DNA of 64,000 nt from Apiosordaria backusii (lineage: Eukaryota > Ascomycota > Sordariomycetes > Sordariales > Lasiosphaeriaceae). Below are positions 46,258-57,626 of the stretch, one piece after another. The stretch covers positions 1,984,001 through 2,048,000 of the forward strand of contig JAUKTV010000001.1 of NCBI GenBank assembly GCA_030549205.1, in the 5' to 3' direction. A model generated the notes under the pieces. The model ran no database searches. It worked only from the letters and a program-made list of their open reading frames with translations, and had not been told where the DNA came from. The first letter of the stretch is position 1. Each line of letters opens with the position of its first letter. A program made the translations under genes and the position numbers.

Positions 46258-49200
46258 TGATGCAGCTGGGCGCTTTTCGACTGATGTGTGGGCAACTTGA
46301 CTGACTGTAACGACTTGATGACGATTGACGATGATGAACATGGCACTCGACCCACAAAAAGAACCACCACCATAATATTTAGCGGATTTTGTTGATGGTT
46401 TTTTTCTTGTCCTTTTTATCATTCAACTAGCATGGCACACTTCTTGCGACACTGGCATTCACAATGGGTTAGTTTAGCGGGTAGCAGAGCTTGGGCGTTG
46501 AGTTTTAAAATTCTGGGTTTGGGGCGTGGGCGCGTGGGGGTGATGATGGTTGGGAACTGCGGGTGTTGTAGATGGCGTTTTCTGTTTTACGCTCTTCTCG
46601 ACTCTGGATTGTTTGGCTCGGAAGGGCTCCCCTGCCTTCTTGACATGGCTTCTCGCCTTTGGCGGTGATTCGCGACCCGGTGGGAGGAATATAGGGAGGT
46701 CTAAAGGGGGGTTCTTGAAGCATCAAGAAAGAGTAGAGAGAGGGTTATGGGTTTTCGGCCGGCGTTTGGGATTGGGAGGGGCAAAGGGTATATAATGGGG
46801 ATGATGACACGGGCCGGGATGGGGATGCGTCGCGTTTTTGTTTTGCTTTGCTTTGGGCCAGGGGAAGGGCGGGTTTTGTTGTTGAAGTACTGTTGTTTTG
46901 GGTTTATTGTTGCATATTGACCTTGTGAAGAGATAAAGGGCATTGATTTCTGGAAGCACTAGGGCTTTTTGTTGAGAGTTATGTTTGTAGTAATAAGGGA
47001 GTACTACTACCACTGGTTTTGATGTCTTTGGTGATGAGGAATGTTTGCTTGTGTTATTCGCCTGCAGGAGCATTGTGACGACTGTCGTCAGCATGCTGTA
47101 TGTTCTTATGCTTATAAAGTGGCAACATCACAGCCACGATTGGTCAATTTTGAGCACTGGTTACCTAACCTTGACTTTGATCACACTCTCGGTTTATAGG
47201 GAGTTCATGACCAGATGAAGGCTTTACCTCAAGAGTCCACAGGGCTTGGTGGTAGTTCTAAAATATTGGTGACAATATCACCTGGCTTCTTCACCGCCAC
47301 AGGTCTCGTGTTTTAGCTTGATGTTTCTCATGACATTTATCGAAGATGGATGGAAACTGGTATTATTTCTGTCCTTCAGCTACACACTCTCCCTATGAGT
47401 CTTTTACAGGTACTTAAGGTAGGCTGCTTGCTCGAGCTGGACACGAGGCAAGAGATACGAGGTGCTGCTGATGTTGGTCTAGGCCAGAAAATAGGGGCGT
47501 GATAGAACCTATCTACCTATCAGCTACGAGGGAGGAGGGGGGGGGGGGGGGGGGGGGAAGGGGAAGGGAGAGAGAAAAAGGGGGCCTCGGTGAGGGACGG
47601 TGAGGGATGGTGAGGGGTTGGATAGATTTGGTTGGAAAGATGGTGAGTGAGTGAATGAGCAATAGCAAGGTGGCCGTGGAAGTACCTATCAGGGAAACCC
47701 AGCACGAAATAGGGGACCGGTGAGGGACAGTGAGTGGCAGTGAGTGAACCGTGACGCCCGGTCAAGGTGAAGGTGAGCGAGTCGGTAAGGGGATTTACAT
47801 TACGCTTGGACAGTGAAACTTCTGCCTGCCATTCACTCTCCGGCAGGCGGGAATGTGATCAGAAGGGAGCGATTTGAGGTTTTGATTGGGCTGCCAATAT
47901 CCTCCGGGATGCAGATGTGGTAGATAGCATGCCCTGTACATACCTACCTGCCTGGTCTGTGAACGCATCAGCGAATGATCAAGGCAGATGATACCTAGTG
48001 ATCAGTATCAACCCTACCCTACCCTACGCAAGTGTCTCGTCAGATGTGGCAGCAATAGACCTGTCTGACTTGAACCATGATGAACTTCAGGCTGCCTCAG
48101 TTGGTTGTTGTAAATGGTGGTCCTTGAAGCGGAGATACCGAAGGTCTGTGTGTGTTTGATGTCATTTCTGACAGCAACACGAAGGACAATTGTTCTGATG
48201 ATGAAGGATAATAGTCACGTTCCCTTGCATCGGCATCGGCGCCGATTAAGAGAGCAAACGATACGTCGGGAAGCTATACTAGAGGTTTCGTCGATTGAGC
48301 AGTCGGAGAGGCTGTGCGATGACCTCGGCGCTCCGTTACCATATCCCCGGGTCACATATCGGTCATGTACTCCGTGCATCTCCCGACAACCTTTGACCAA
48401 TGAGAGGAGGTTTGCTGGATTTGGACTTGCAAGGCTGAATCCTGCCTTGTGTGTCAATCATTGTGTGTGACAAATCCGTGCTCTTTTGTCCAGCGAGCCA
48501 GCCAATCCCAGGCTGAGGGCAGAGGATAGAAACATGACGTGAAGGCTGTTGTGTTACCGCACCTCGGGATCAAACTTTTGGTAGATCATACCGAGTAACA
48601 TATTGACGTGGGGACTTGTTTGTATTACAATATTTTCGTGCTAGTCGTTTGATAGCATTGATGACACAGAGCCGAAGCTCTTGTGTCTTGTCAATTACCG
48701 GACCCTGGAGCATGATGTGTTCTTAGGATGTTGTGGGAAGCTCTAATATCTGCAAACAAGGGAGCACAACACGAACCGTGCAGCAAGACATGAAATGCAG
48801 TGATATCATCAGCCCTACGGGCGGGGTACGACCAGTCGGATGCCGTTGTAACTATCTCGGACTCCCGGGCGCTCCCGTGAGGCACATGAGCAATATCTTT
48901 GAAATCGAACGTCTGTCTGCCGCCGTCCAACCACAAGGTCGGGAAGCAATACTGTCCCATGTAAGTTCCCGAGCCTGATCTGTGGTAATAATGATTCATG
49001 ATTATCTTGGCCATTGTTCGTGAAGCTTAGAGAAAACATCCGACTTTTGGTGATAGAAATCAGGGGCTGGCATGCAGTTGCTGGCAAGAGTGAGTGCCAA
49101 CGACATGTAATCTTGTGTCCCACAGCGGTGGTATCCTCTCACAAGCAACAACGCTGCAGACCCCCCGAAAATCCCATTTGACTCCTTTTGAAGCGCAGAC

Positions 49201-51157
49201 GGCTCCTGCGGCGCAGACTTAGCGATGACTCGCGTTAATGATAACCGAAAGGGGCACGTGGCCGGTAGTTGCTTATTGGGGGACATGATTGGATACGAAT
49301 AAGATTCTCAACCTTCAGCTCCTTCTCTAGGGATCCCCATACAGGCGGGAGCTGTGGGGAGATAACGGCCCGATGGAACAGATGTTGGCTCAGAGGGTCT
49401 CTATGGTCGGTCTTGACGCGATAGGCGAGCGTAACCGCCCTTTTCTCGAAGGTGTTAATGGCGTGAAACCATTGGTTGGAACCCGTCATTCATGATGTGC
49501 TCCAATATCGTTCATTACCTGACCCAGGGGCAATGGTTAATGCCTCGACATGTGAAGATGGCCTCCGGTATATCTCCCTCTTGACAACGGTGCGTCCGAT
49601 ACGGTGAACAAACAGATCGACAGGCTTGCCATTCTTACTGTGTCGATGACACCACCAACTTCATCGGTGTCAGTGAGATTTTCGCGAGGCGAAGCATACT
49701 TGGGAAGAATGATGTGCCTCGGGAGATTCGGAAGCAGTGGAATGGCCAGAGTCAACACAAACTGACGATAGTTAGCATGTCACTTGACCACAACTGTCTG
49801 CGCGGGACCATTTTTAGACCAAGAGCAGTGGTGACGTGACATGTACAAGCTTCCAGAAGTCTATTGGCGCCATACGATAGGAAATGGGGCTTGGGTCGGG
49901 CTGGTGACGATCGCAAGATGATCGAGAGGCCTGACGATGGATGGATAGGGGTTAACGGTAACAAGGACAGTGAGGCGGGCCGGAAAAAGCGGCCGCACTT
50001 GCTTTCTTATAGTCGATGGAGAAGAGACCGGTTCAATTGGCAAGGCAAGGCCGATTTGCGATGTACATAACAGTTCGTTCGGAGGGTGGACCAACGAAAC
50101 AGACAAGATTTGGCGTTGAAGAGAACCAGTTGACAGGGGCCACAGGGCTGATGGCACTCCCGCCAAAATCCAGCCAATGGGGTGTTAGAGAAGGCGTGGC
50201 TGAGGCACGAGCCACTCGAGGCGGACCCAAAATCCGGCCTTGTGGACCTTGGGGGCCTGGCTTGGCATGGACGCTTCCACACTTGCTCATCCTTCGACTC
50301 CTTTTCTGCAGTGAAGCCACAAACAGCAGCCGAGCAGACGACTGGCAAGTCGCGGTCTGGTATGTTTGTTCACCACAGACTCACACATTATCGACAAGTT
50401 TGACACATCTTGCGACATGTTCCTGCCAACTGCCGGATCCTTGGGCATTCTTCCCGCTTGACGACTTCAGATGGAACCCATCTCGCTCCTTCCCGAATAT
50501 AGCTTCAAAAGCTCTCGGGGTTTCATCAGAGCCTTAGCGAAATCTAAACTGCGGCGATACTCCGCAATCACAGAAATCTCTGCTTTTCCAACAGTCCTGT
50601 CTCTTTTGTGTCTCCCTCCTTCTCTTAGCTTCGTCCATCAAGGAAGGCAGCCTGGTGTGAATGATACCCCTGTCTCGATGGGGATTAGCAATGACGGGTG
50701 CATGCAAGTTGCTGCAAAATAGGGGCCCAACCCAAGAATACTGGGACAAGCTACATTCCTTGAATTTATGGTCATGGATGATTCACTGCCAACAAGCACC
50801 CAGCTCGGGGGCTCGGTGTCCATGAAAAGAAGCGCCTTGCCCTCCCCTTCGAGACCTGCTTGACCTTCCCCTTTCCGTCCTCAAGGCTGGGTATCTTACC
50901 TCTCGTCAAAGTTGGCGGCCTGTCCTATCCTCTGGTATTGTTGTCGATCCGGTCCAGTCCCATCGGGCCGCATACATGGCCTCCTCATCACCATGACTGT
51001 CATCGTCGACGCTACTACCTCAGCCCCTTCCCCAATCATATAAGGAGCTTTCGACCTAGTTGTGATATCGCACGCTTCTCTGATACCCCTCGCCTGATTT
51101 GACCGATCACCTCCCCCCTATTCTTCCTTTGTCTCTTACCTTCACTTTACGGCTTCA
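46258..51157. other. long interval without a recognisable gene
   Basis: 4.9 kb between CDC14 and the SWIM gene. No conserved frame or convincing splice chain found on either strand. Contains a 21-base G run and 10-bp repeats (47.5-47.75 kb) and CCCTA repeats near 48012-48026. The last ~300 bp are CT-rich leader sequence of the SWIM gene. A poorly conserved gene or a non-coding transcript could be hidden here. Confidence 0.45.
47531..47618. repeat. G-rich tract: 21-G homopolymer plus 10-bp tandem repeat
   Basis: A run of 21 G at 47537-47557 is followed by purine-only sequence to about 47584 and then three 10-bp units of GGTGAGGGAY type at 47589-47618. Related units recur at 47719-47748. The G strand has potential for G-quadruplexes. 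Confidence 0.85.
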
Positions 51158-52891
51158 ATGTCCGTTTCCCCCACCACGGGCATGAGCATGCTTTCCCTTG
51201 AAGGCACACCAGCCATGGCACGAGCCAGAGGCCAAACACACTCAGCAAATACGAGCCCATCGATGTCTGGGTCCGAACGACATGGCGACGCGAACGAGTG
51301 GGAGGAGGGTGAGGAAGATGAGGAAGACGACAGTGACCAAGGCGTCGTCTCTTCACCGACAGGTCTGAGTTACGACATCTCGCGCCTTCCACACAAAACC
51401 CAGCAAGTGGTTCGAGGGCTCTACAACCAAATATCAACACCGGGGCCTCCTCAGATATCCCTAGAGCTGTGCGGTATAAAAGAGGAGGATAGCGCGGAGG
51501 GCGGGTTCTTCTACGCGTTCCAAATGCAGGAAGTGGTGCCCTGTTCTATCAGAATAGGCTCCAAGAACAGCAAGACGTACTCAACACCGCGATGCGAGTG
51601 CCCAGACGCCAGATATCGAAATCAGAGGCCCTGCAAGCACCTCATCTGGTTGTTTGACAGAATTTCGAAGCAAACCCTTTTCGACCACGATCCCGAAACC
51701 GATCTTGTCCTGACAGAGCTCGGGTATCCCGAGCAGCTACACGATCCATTCGACCAGATATCCCGCATCCGCCTTGATATTCTTGCCGACGACCTTCACT
51801 GCGACATCTTCGACCCAGACAGCGATATTGCACCTCCAACACGCGCACGGGTACGAGAGGCTCGCGAATTGGTTGCAGCTCTGGCTGGTGTACAACCCCA
51901 AGAATTTGACAATTACAGGCCAGATCTTGGGACCTCCCACTACACGTCACCAATACGACGCGGTGACCTCGAAGCTACTTTGTTCTCTCTCCTCCTATCC
52001 TCGCATTCCCTTGCCGAATGGATTCGAACAGAATTGGAGCCATCAGACCCAGCCATCGACCCTTTTCGAAGTATCGAACGACGAGTCTCTCGTATCCTCT
52101 CGGAGCTTCAGACCTACTCCTCCTCTCTCCAAAACACACCTGCGACTCCGGCCCTTTCTCAAAAAGAAAAGAAAACGGAGGGTCCGCGCGACGTACGCTG
52201 GGCCGCGACCCAGATTCAGCAATGTGTTCGCAAGATTGAAATGTTAGTTTCTCGGGGCTCCGACCCTCTATCCGAACAGGCCCGGGCCTCGGCAGCGCGC
52301 TCCCTTGTTAGCATACTCAAATCAGTAGTCAGCCGAAACGTGGACTCACACGGCGGGGACACACCGGATGACCGAAATCTCTTCATGCGTTTAGTCGGCA
52401 ATCATGATACCGGCTTTGTATATGGTGCCCTTGAGCTCCTTGTCGATCAGAGCCAATTCACCGAGGAACTTGAGGGTATCATGGACTTGCTTGGCCGTCA
52501 CGGGGCCCCGACTTCGTATGTATCCAACATGCGTGGTCTAATATCCCGGATGAGAAGCCACAAGGCAGGGTATGCCAGGGGACCAGAGAGTGGAAGACGG
52601 AGAAGCCAAACACCTCCTATGGATGATGTCCAACTACCGCCTCCGCCACCGTTTGTTCAGGAATCCACAGAAGAGGAAGACCCAAAACACATAACACCAG
52701 TTGGTAGTTCAAGCAGCCCACAGTTTCTCACTCCTGAGCTTCCTAGCTCCTCCCGGGCTGGGAGAAGGGGCAGTACTCGTGGAAGGGGAAGCACTAGAGG
52801 TGCAGCTGCAGGCTCGAAACGGTCAGTGTCACTAGGAAGTGCGCAAGACAGTCCGCGAGGGTCAAAGAAGAAGAGGGCAAGGGGCGCCTAG
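51158..52891 (+). CDS. SWIM-type zinc-finger protein
   Basis: Single exon, 577 residues. At about residues 145-170 it has RCECPDARYRNQRPCKHLIW, a C-x-C-x10-C-x-H SWIM finger. Before it lies an acidic low-complexity stretch and a fungal-type domain (SYDISRLPHKTQQVVRGLYN); after it a helical region that includes a WAATQIQQCVRKIEMLVSR helix and, later, a Pro-rich segment and a basic C-terminus (RRGSTRGRGSTRGAAAG, ending KKKRARGA) that looks like a nuclear-localisation or nucleic-acid-binding tail. SWIM fingers bind DNA or protein; Shu2/Sws1 recombination mediators also carry one but are much shorter, so I do not assign that role. Start ATG at 51158 follows a CT-rich leader. Confidence 0.75.
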   Translation: MSVSPTTGMSMLSLEGTPAMARARGQTHSANTSPSMSGSERHGDANEWEEGEEDEEDDSDQGVVSSPTGLSYDISRLPHKTQQVVRGLYNQISTPGPPQISLELCGIKEEDSAEGGFFYAFQMQEVVPCSIRIGSKNSKTYSTPRCECPDARYRNQRPCKHLIWLFDRISKQTLFDHDPETDLVLTELGYPEQLHDPFDQISRIRLDILADDLHCDIFDPDSDIAPPTRARVREARELVAALAGVQPQEFDNYRPDLGTSHYTSPIRRGDLEATLFSLLLSSHSLAEWIRTELEPSDPAIDPFRSIERRVSRILSELQTYSSSLQNTPATPALSQKEKKTEGPRDVRWAATQIQQCVRKIEMLVSRGSDPLSEQARASAARSLVSILKSVVSRNVDSHGGDTPDDRNLFMRLVGNHDTGFVYGALELLVDQSQFTEELEGIMDLLGRHGAPTSYVSNMRGLISRMRSHKAGYARGPESGRRRSQTPPMDDVQLPPPPPFVQESTEEEDPKHITPVGSSSSPQFLTPELPSSSRAGRRGSTRGRGSTRGAAAGSKRSVSLGSAQDSPRGSKKKRARGA

Positions 52892-53110
52892 ACGGCTGGT
52901 ACATCGTTGTGATGTTGTTTCAATTCTCTTGTTCGATATTTCCCCATGTTTTGAAGACTACAGGAGCAGGCTCTCCAAAGTCACAATGAGGCAAAACCCC
53001 AGATTGTATTCATTAGCGTAGATATCACTAGATAACAAGAGACAGAGAGAATTCGCGTTCCATCTACCGCCGCTTTTGTTATGACTCTACTCCATGAGCG
53101 CGAAAAAGCT

Positions 53111-53697
53111 TCACGGTTTCCTCGCGGCAAGGTCATACGCCATTTCTTCAAGTATCTCAGCTACAAGCCACAACTCCTCAACACATCGTTGAAGCCTCTT
53201 ATTGAGTAGCTGAAGCTGGAAAGCTATTGAATCGTTAGGTGCTGGTGGTGCCCTGCCGTGCCTCTACATTGCCCACATATACAATTAGTTAGGTACTCTC
53301 ACTTGGCTAAGTGGAGAGGTGTAACCGCGGTGAAGGTAAGTAGGTCTGTGAATTGCAACATACCTCTCCTTCGTCAAACCTCCACCGCGTTGGTTCTTGC
53401 TTGGCGATTAAGGTACGCTGGGAATCAGCATCATCACCATCCTCCTCATCTTCGTCTTCAAGTTCGCCCTCTCTTTTCAACTGGCCGGGGTGGTGAGCGA
53501 GCCGTTGCCGCCGTCGCCGCCTATAACCTGGGTTAATTTCGTATAATATGTCGAGATGGCATCGATATTTGCACTGAGGTCCTTGTCGATGCTGTTTGCC
53601 AAGTCTATGACCTTTTGAAGTTTTTGTTTGTGGGATGGGGAGAACGAAGAGCGTGGGGGGTGTTTGATGAGGGGAGGGGGGTTGTTGGTTCGGCCAT
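53111..53697 (-). CDS. small conserved-looking coiled-coil protein, frame disrupted at C runs
   Basis: Start ATGGCC at 53697 in a perfect ACCACCATGG context. From about 53660 the protein-like frame (KLQKVIDLANSIDKDLSANI, DAISTYYTKLTQ) is offset from the ATG by one missing base, at the six-C run near 53656-53661 (G run on the + strand). The frame then passes to LIAKQEPTRWRFDEGE either through a second one-base shift at the C4 run near 53488 (keeping the acidic stretch LKREGELEDEDEEDGDD) or by splicing a ~110-bp intron with a weak GTTATA donor and CTGAT branch. A clear intron (GTATGT donor; acceptor TGTAG near 53270) leads to the last exon: FQLQLLNKRLQRCVEELW, VAEILEEMAYDLAARKP-stop. About 140-180 residues, mostly helical. 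Family not recognised. Confidence 0.5.
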
Positions 53698-53794
53698 GGT
53701 GGTGATGATGATGTTGGGTTGGTATGGTTAGATATAGTGGCAGGGTTGGATTTGGTATATTTTGTTTTGATGGTGGAGAGGGGAGAGAGAGGGT

Positions 53795-53807
53795 GGGGGG
53801 GGGGGGG
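53795..53807. repeat. 13-G homopolymer in purine-rich tract
   Basis: Thirteen consecutive G inside a G/A-rich stretch just upstream of the gene starting at 53697 (minus strand). Confidence 0.9.
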
Positions 53808-54185
53808 CATGATATGCTGAGAGGGGCGGGAAGTCCGGCCTGGTGTGAGGATTTAGATAAGGTAGGGGGCCTTGACGTATTCTAGGCGCCACGGTTGAGG
53901 TTAAATACTTTCTTGGGTGTGGCACTCTGTGGGCGTAGATAGGACAATCACGACGCCGGACTGGAAAGAACACGGAGCTCGGGATTACTTGAGGCTTCTG
54001 CGTGTTTCACGCCGAGTTTTGTTCCAGGCCTAGGTTTTTCCTCCCTCTGGTTACTACGTCAGGCTCTGCCTCTCTGCCGACATTACAGTCGCAGGCTTTT
54101 GAATGGGCTACTGCGTTGGCCTACGAGGCAAAGGCAAAGGCCAGGCGTTTGTTGTCGCGGTGGGATGTTTTCTTCATTCGGATTT

Positions 54186-54673
54186 TCAGTTGACCAGTCG
54201 CAGAGAGCTGAGCCTGGATCGTATCGTGTGGGCAGCAAGTCTATACAGATGTTAGTGGACGATAGGGTTTGCGGATAGGCATGCAAGGAGATGGGAGTAC
54301 GCACAGTCCAAGATGACCGTCCATGTTGTTAAGGGAATCAAGTGTGGCTTCGTCATAGAGAGCCTGCGCCTTTTTAACGAACTTGTCGTTGTGCTCGTTC
54401 AGATGACGGACGAATACGTAATTGCGGTGGCTATTGCAGAGTCCTATCAGATGGGAGGCCAGGGTTTCGAACTCGTTGCGCTGTTCCTCGCGCAATAATG
54501 AATCGAAGCGGTGGAGGAGTCGATCGGAGTAACCTGTGAGGAGGGTGTTCGGTTTCTATTTCTGCGCGCTATTTCTCATCGAGGGCGTCAATTGGGTCAT
54601 CCTCCTCGGAAGTTTGGACACGGGCATCTTCGGTGGGTGCTTTAGCTCGATGGGAGGAGTGTTTTGATCTCAT
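54186..54673 (-). CDS. small helical protein, unknown function
   Basis: Best supported exon is 54533-54305: YSDRLLHRFDSLLREEQRNE, FETLASHLIGLCNSHRNYVF, VRHLNEHNDKFVKKAQALYD, EATLDSLNNMDGHLGL, a continuous amphipathic helical segment. A GTGCGT donor and TATAG acceptor (intron 54241-54304) lead to a short last exon 54240-54186 ending at TGA. The first exon begins MRSKHSSHRAK at 54673; its splice to the second exon is uncertain (a GTGTCC donor at 54621 with the CACAG acceptor at 54534 keeps frame and gives 111 residues). I recognise no family. It sits among other minus-strand genes of unknown function. Confidence 0.45.
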
Positions 54674-55026
54674 GGTGGTGATGGATCACGATGACTACCC
54701 AGGCGGGTTGGGTTGGAAGACGAAACCCAAAATCTGTCATAACAATTGACCAAATCTAGATCTTTTTTTTTTTCAGCACTGTTGACCGATGAAAAGAGGG
54801 CCGAATAGCTGAGGTCAATTGACTCTTTTTCTCGTATCGGCTTATGGTTTTGCCTATCATTTTTTATCGCCACGTTTGAACACATGTCTTTTATTTCGTT
54901 TGATACCTAAATGGCGTGTTCCTAGATGGTGGCTTACTCTCGGAGAGAAGATATAACATGATTTGAGATTCGATGTCACTGTTACCCGACTTTGGCACCC
55001 AGGCTCCTTTGTCATCCACCCATTGC

Positions 55027-55797
55027 CTAGTTCTGAGCGATCCAGATTTTCCTTACGCGGCCTTTTCCACACCAGCCGCACATCTCTCTCGAGATTTGGG
55101 CCAGGGATTGGTTCAACTTCTCAATCAAGGGCTTCTCCCCCTTCTCAATTGAGGACTCCTCCGACTTCTCAGTTGAGGGCTCCTCCAACTTTGCGGTCGA
55201 CTGAACCATGATTTTCCTGGGGCGGTCTTGTCCGCACCAGTCGCACATCTCTCTCGAGGTTTCGACCAGGGATTGGTTCACCTTCTCAATCAAGGGTTCC
55301 TCCCCCTTCTCAGTTGAGGGCTCCTCCACCTTCGCAGGGAAAGGCTTCTTCGTCGCCCAGTAGTCTCGCGGAGGAAGAATTCTACAAGCACCAAGAATGT
55401 CAGAACTGGATAGCAATACCAGATACGGGCCAACAACAATCCATGAAGTCACCTACATTCCAACAGCCTGCAGATCACGGCTTATACGATCCATTATGAC
55501 GCTGAAATCACGCTCCCAGTTTTCGTCAAACTCGGTTTCCAGAGCGATGCACTCCTCTTTGTGCTTCACGTGCAGCAAACCCGCCTTTTCTGCGTAGTCT
55601 TTCCAAAGATCAGAGATGCGCTTCTCGAACCTGGCTAGGTGAAATCTGAGAATGCCATCCATGTACTGCTGCGAAGCTTCATTCAAGTAGGGTGGTGTGC
55701 GGTCTTGGAGACGGCTGCGAGCCTTAAATCTCAAACTTTCTTGGGTGGCGATACGATCCCGTTCTTCGCGAGAGAGTTTTGATCCTTTTGATCCCAT
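55027..55797 (-). CDS. protein with tandem CxxC-containing repeats, unknown function
   Basis: Exons 55797-55457 and 55381-55027; the 75-bp intron (GTAGGT donor, TTCTGAC branch, TTGTAG acceptor) joins SRDLQAVG to IILPPRDYWATKKPF. 231 residues. Exon 1 encodes a basic start (MGSKGSKLSREERDR; a Gly2 with MGxK resembles a myristoylation start, only a possibility) and a long helix. Exon 2 holds two copies of a module: an acidic 8-residue EE-PS-TEK subrepeat block, then PLIEKxNQSL and SREMCxWCG. Copy spacing is 165 bp; the second copy has an additional subrepeat. Each module has one CxxC pair (CDWC and CGWC), so a dimeric zinc site is conceivable. No known family recognised. Confidence 0.6.
55078..55330. 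repeat. diverged tandem duplication, 165-bp spacing
   Basis: The block beginning GCACATCTCTCTCGAG at 55078 recurs at 55243, followed in both copies by CCAGGGATTGGTTCA and by CTTCTCAATCAAGGG. The left copy carries an extra subrepeat of about 24-27 bp (the TTGAGGRCTCCTCC unit). It lies inside exon 2 of the gene at 55027-55797. Confidence 0.85.
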
Positions 55798-56392
55798 GAC
55801 GGCGGTTGACTGCTAGCTGGGGGTATACCGCTCAAGTTGCTGTTGGAAAAGCGGAGGGAGGTGGAGCTGGAGAGATTGATGCTTCCCAACCAAGAAGTTG
55901 GGATATGGACGACGCTCGCTTTATGTGTGAAATAAACTTGATAATCAAGGCAGGTTCAATTTTCTTCAGGAGCATTATCGTATTCGGACGTCCCCAGGTG
56001 TTTTTATCGCCACGCTCCAACCTTGAACCCATCTCTTCACCCAAACATGGTCGTGGCGCCGACGGATTGTTTTTGTGGAGTCCAAGCGATATGATATCTA
56101 CGGAATGAGGCCCGTATTCAATTGTCACCTGCACTCATAGCCTCCAGTCAAAAGTCAGGTAAACAGGCCCAGCGGCGGCGAGTCGAATGTGACAGCCGCA
56201 TCAGTCTTTGCAAACCATTTTTGATGAGTGCTGAAACTGGTTCCAATTCTTGACCATACTGTAATTACGAAAAGTGTATTTGATCAGATCCCTAAATTGT
56301 ATCATGTTGATGCGCAATTACCTTACGGGTATCTACTGGTGACCCTCCCCCCATTTACCCCTTTTCCGTGACCCTAACCCTAGAGTCTCCCA

Positions 56393-56893
56393 TCACTTAC
56401 ACGATGCACAAAGTGGCCCCAAATTCCTTTTCACTATCCACGACTTCACACTAGTCAATGTGCTGGTTCTCCTCCTCCTTCTCTTGACTAAATTGGTAGC
56501 ATAACCACTCCCGTTATTGCTGCTCGTCGTGCTTTCAAGCCTCCTGTGCCGCTCAAGACGCTGGTCGTACTCGGAAGGAGCACCAAACCTGAGAAACCTG
56601 CCGCCATGAAAACATCGTCTCTCGCGAAGTGCTGGGATATCGTCTAGCTCGCGGTAATGGTAAGATCCGGGATACTGGAAGGGGCTTGGGCCCCGGTACC
56701 GAGAGCCGCCATATTCTTCGTTGTCAGCTCGTCTACCGGCTTTGTCGCACTGTTTTTGGAGAAGAGATGGCTTGATCGGTAATATGGAACAAAAGGTCCA
56801 CCGCTTCCTTGTTACAATGCCGGTAAAGGGGGTTATGACAGGTCGATTGCAGGAGCTGCAGGGCTGTGCTGGGGACTTGGATAGGTGGCACAT
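56393..56893 (-). CDS. possible protein of 166 aa, unknown function
   Basis: An open frame begins ATGTGCCACC at 56893 in a CCCACAATG context. The product starts MCHLSKSPAQPCSSC and has seven cysteines, a middle segment rich in Gly, Tyr and Arg, and a basic KRRRRRTSTL tract near the end. The MCH start with early CxxC recalls short Cys/His fungal proteins, but I recognise no family. There may be an intron near ILPIKPSLLQKQ. Composition is only moderately protein-like. Confidence 0.3.
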   Translation of the reverse strand: MCHLSKSPAQPCSSCNRPVITPFTGIVTRKRWTFCSILPIKPSLLQKQCDKAGRRADNEEYGGSRYRGPSPFQYPGSYHYRELDDIPALRERRCFHGGRFLRFGAPSEYDQRLERHRRLESTTSSNNGSGYATNLVKRRRRRTSTLTSVKSWIVKRNLGPLCASCK

Positions 56894-57510
56894 TGTGGGT
56901 TGAGCGTCGCGATAATCGTTGAAGGGGTTGGTAGGCGTATTGGGCAGAGCTGAGGCTATCTCGACTCTCACCGCATGTGTAAGTCGTAAGATGGACGGTG
57001 TTGAGGACTTGGATGTTGCGTATCAGGTGTGTTAGAAGGCGTCTGCACAGTTGAGAAGGACGGATAAAAACTGCGAAGAGGTGTTGGGTTGCGTGTCGAG
57101 GGTGTCGCCAACAAGAACGATATTCGTTTCTTGAGCAGGGTGTAGGCGTCAAGAACTGCTCAGGTTGTATCTTGAGGGCAAGTTGGAAGGATCGTAGAAA
57201 ATTAACGGGGACATTGTTTACAAATTCGACAGTGTCGAGAGTTACAATAGAGCAATGAAGGTGAACAATGTCTCTGTTCACTTGAATAGAGCGCCAGTGA
57301 ATACACAATACCACAGGAGCAAAGCGTCGACAACATCAAGAAGTGGGACGGAACGGTGGCCTTAGCGGCCAGTCTTACTCCCGGCTCTCGTCGTGGTCCT
57401 CAGGCATCAAGTGAACACTGGTCATCTAGGAAGTCGCAGAAATACCGGTCCCTTCCCTCTTATACAACGTCTGCAGAAGTGAATTGCAACCCGAAAAGCT
57501 CCCTTCAGTT

Positions 57511-57626
57511 GGTCAAATGGCCTAGCGGTAACTGAGGGCAGCAGGATACCGAATCCTTCTCCCAGTGGCCTGATCACCCACTGGGAGCTTTTTGGTTCGA
57601 TCCCATCCCGGAGACAACATTTTTTT
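57511..57626 (+). ncRNA. candidate Pol III element with tRNA-like A and B boxes
   Basis: TGGCCTAGCGG at 57518-57528 fits the A-box consensus, and GGTTCGATCC at 57594-57603 fits the B box. A seven-T terminator follows at 57620-57626. Between them is a perfect 10-bp hairpin, CTCCCAGTGG (57559-57568) with CCACTGGGAG (57578-57587), and a possible D-stem. It does not fold as a normal tRNA: the acceptor ends do not pair, the T-stem has only three pairs, and the anticodon-loop candidate lacks U33. It could be a decayed tRNA gene, a tRNA-derived SINE-like copy, or a non-tRNA Pol III transcript. Confidence 0.4.

Noticed and set aside
56733..57314. Minus-strand frame of 193 codons
   Set aside because: Overlaps the candidate at 56393-56893 in another frame; composition rich in Leu, His, Arg and Ser without motifs.
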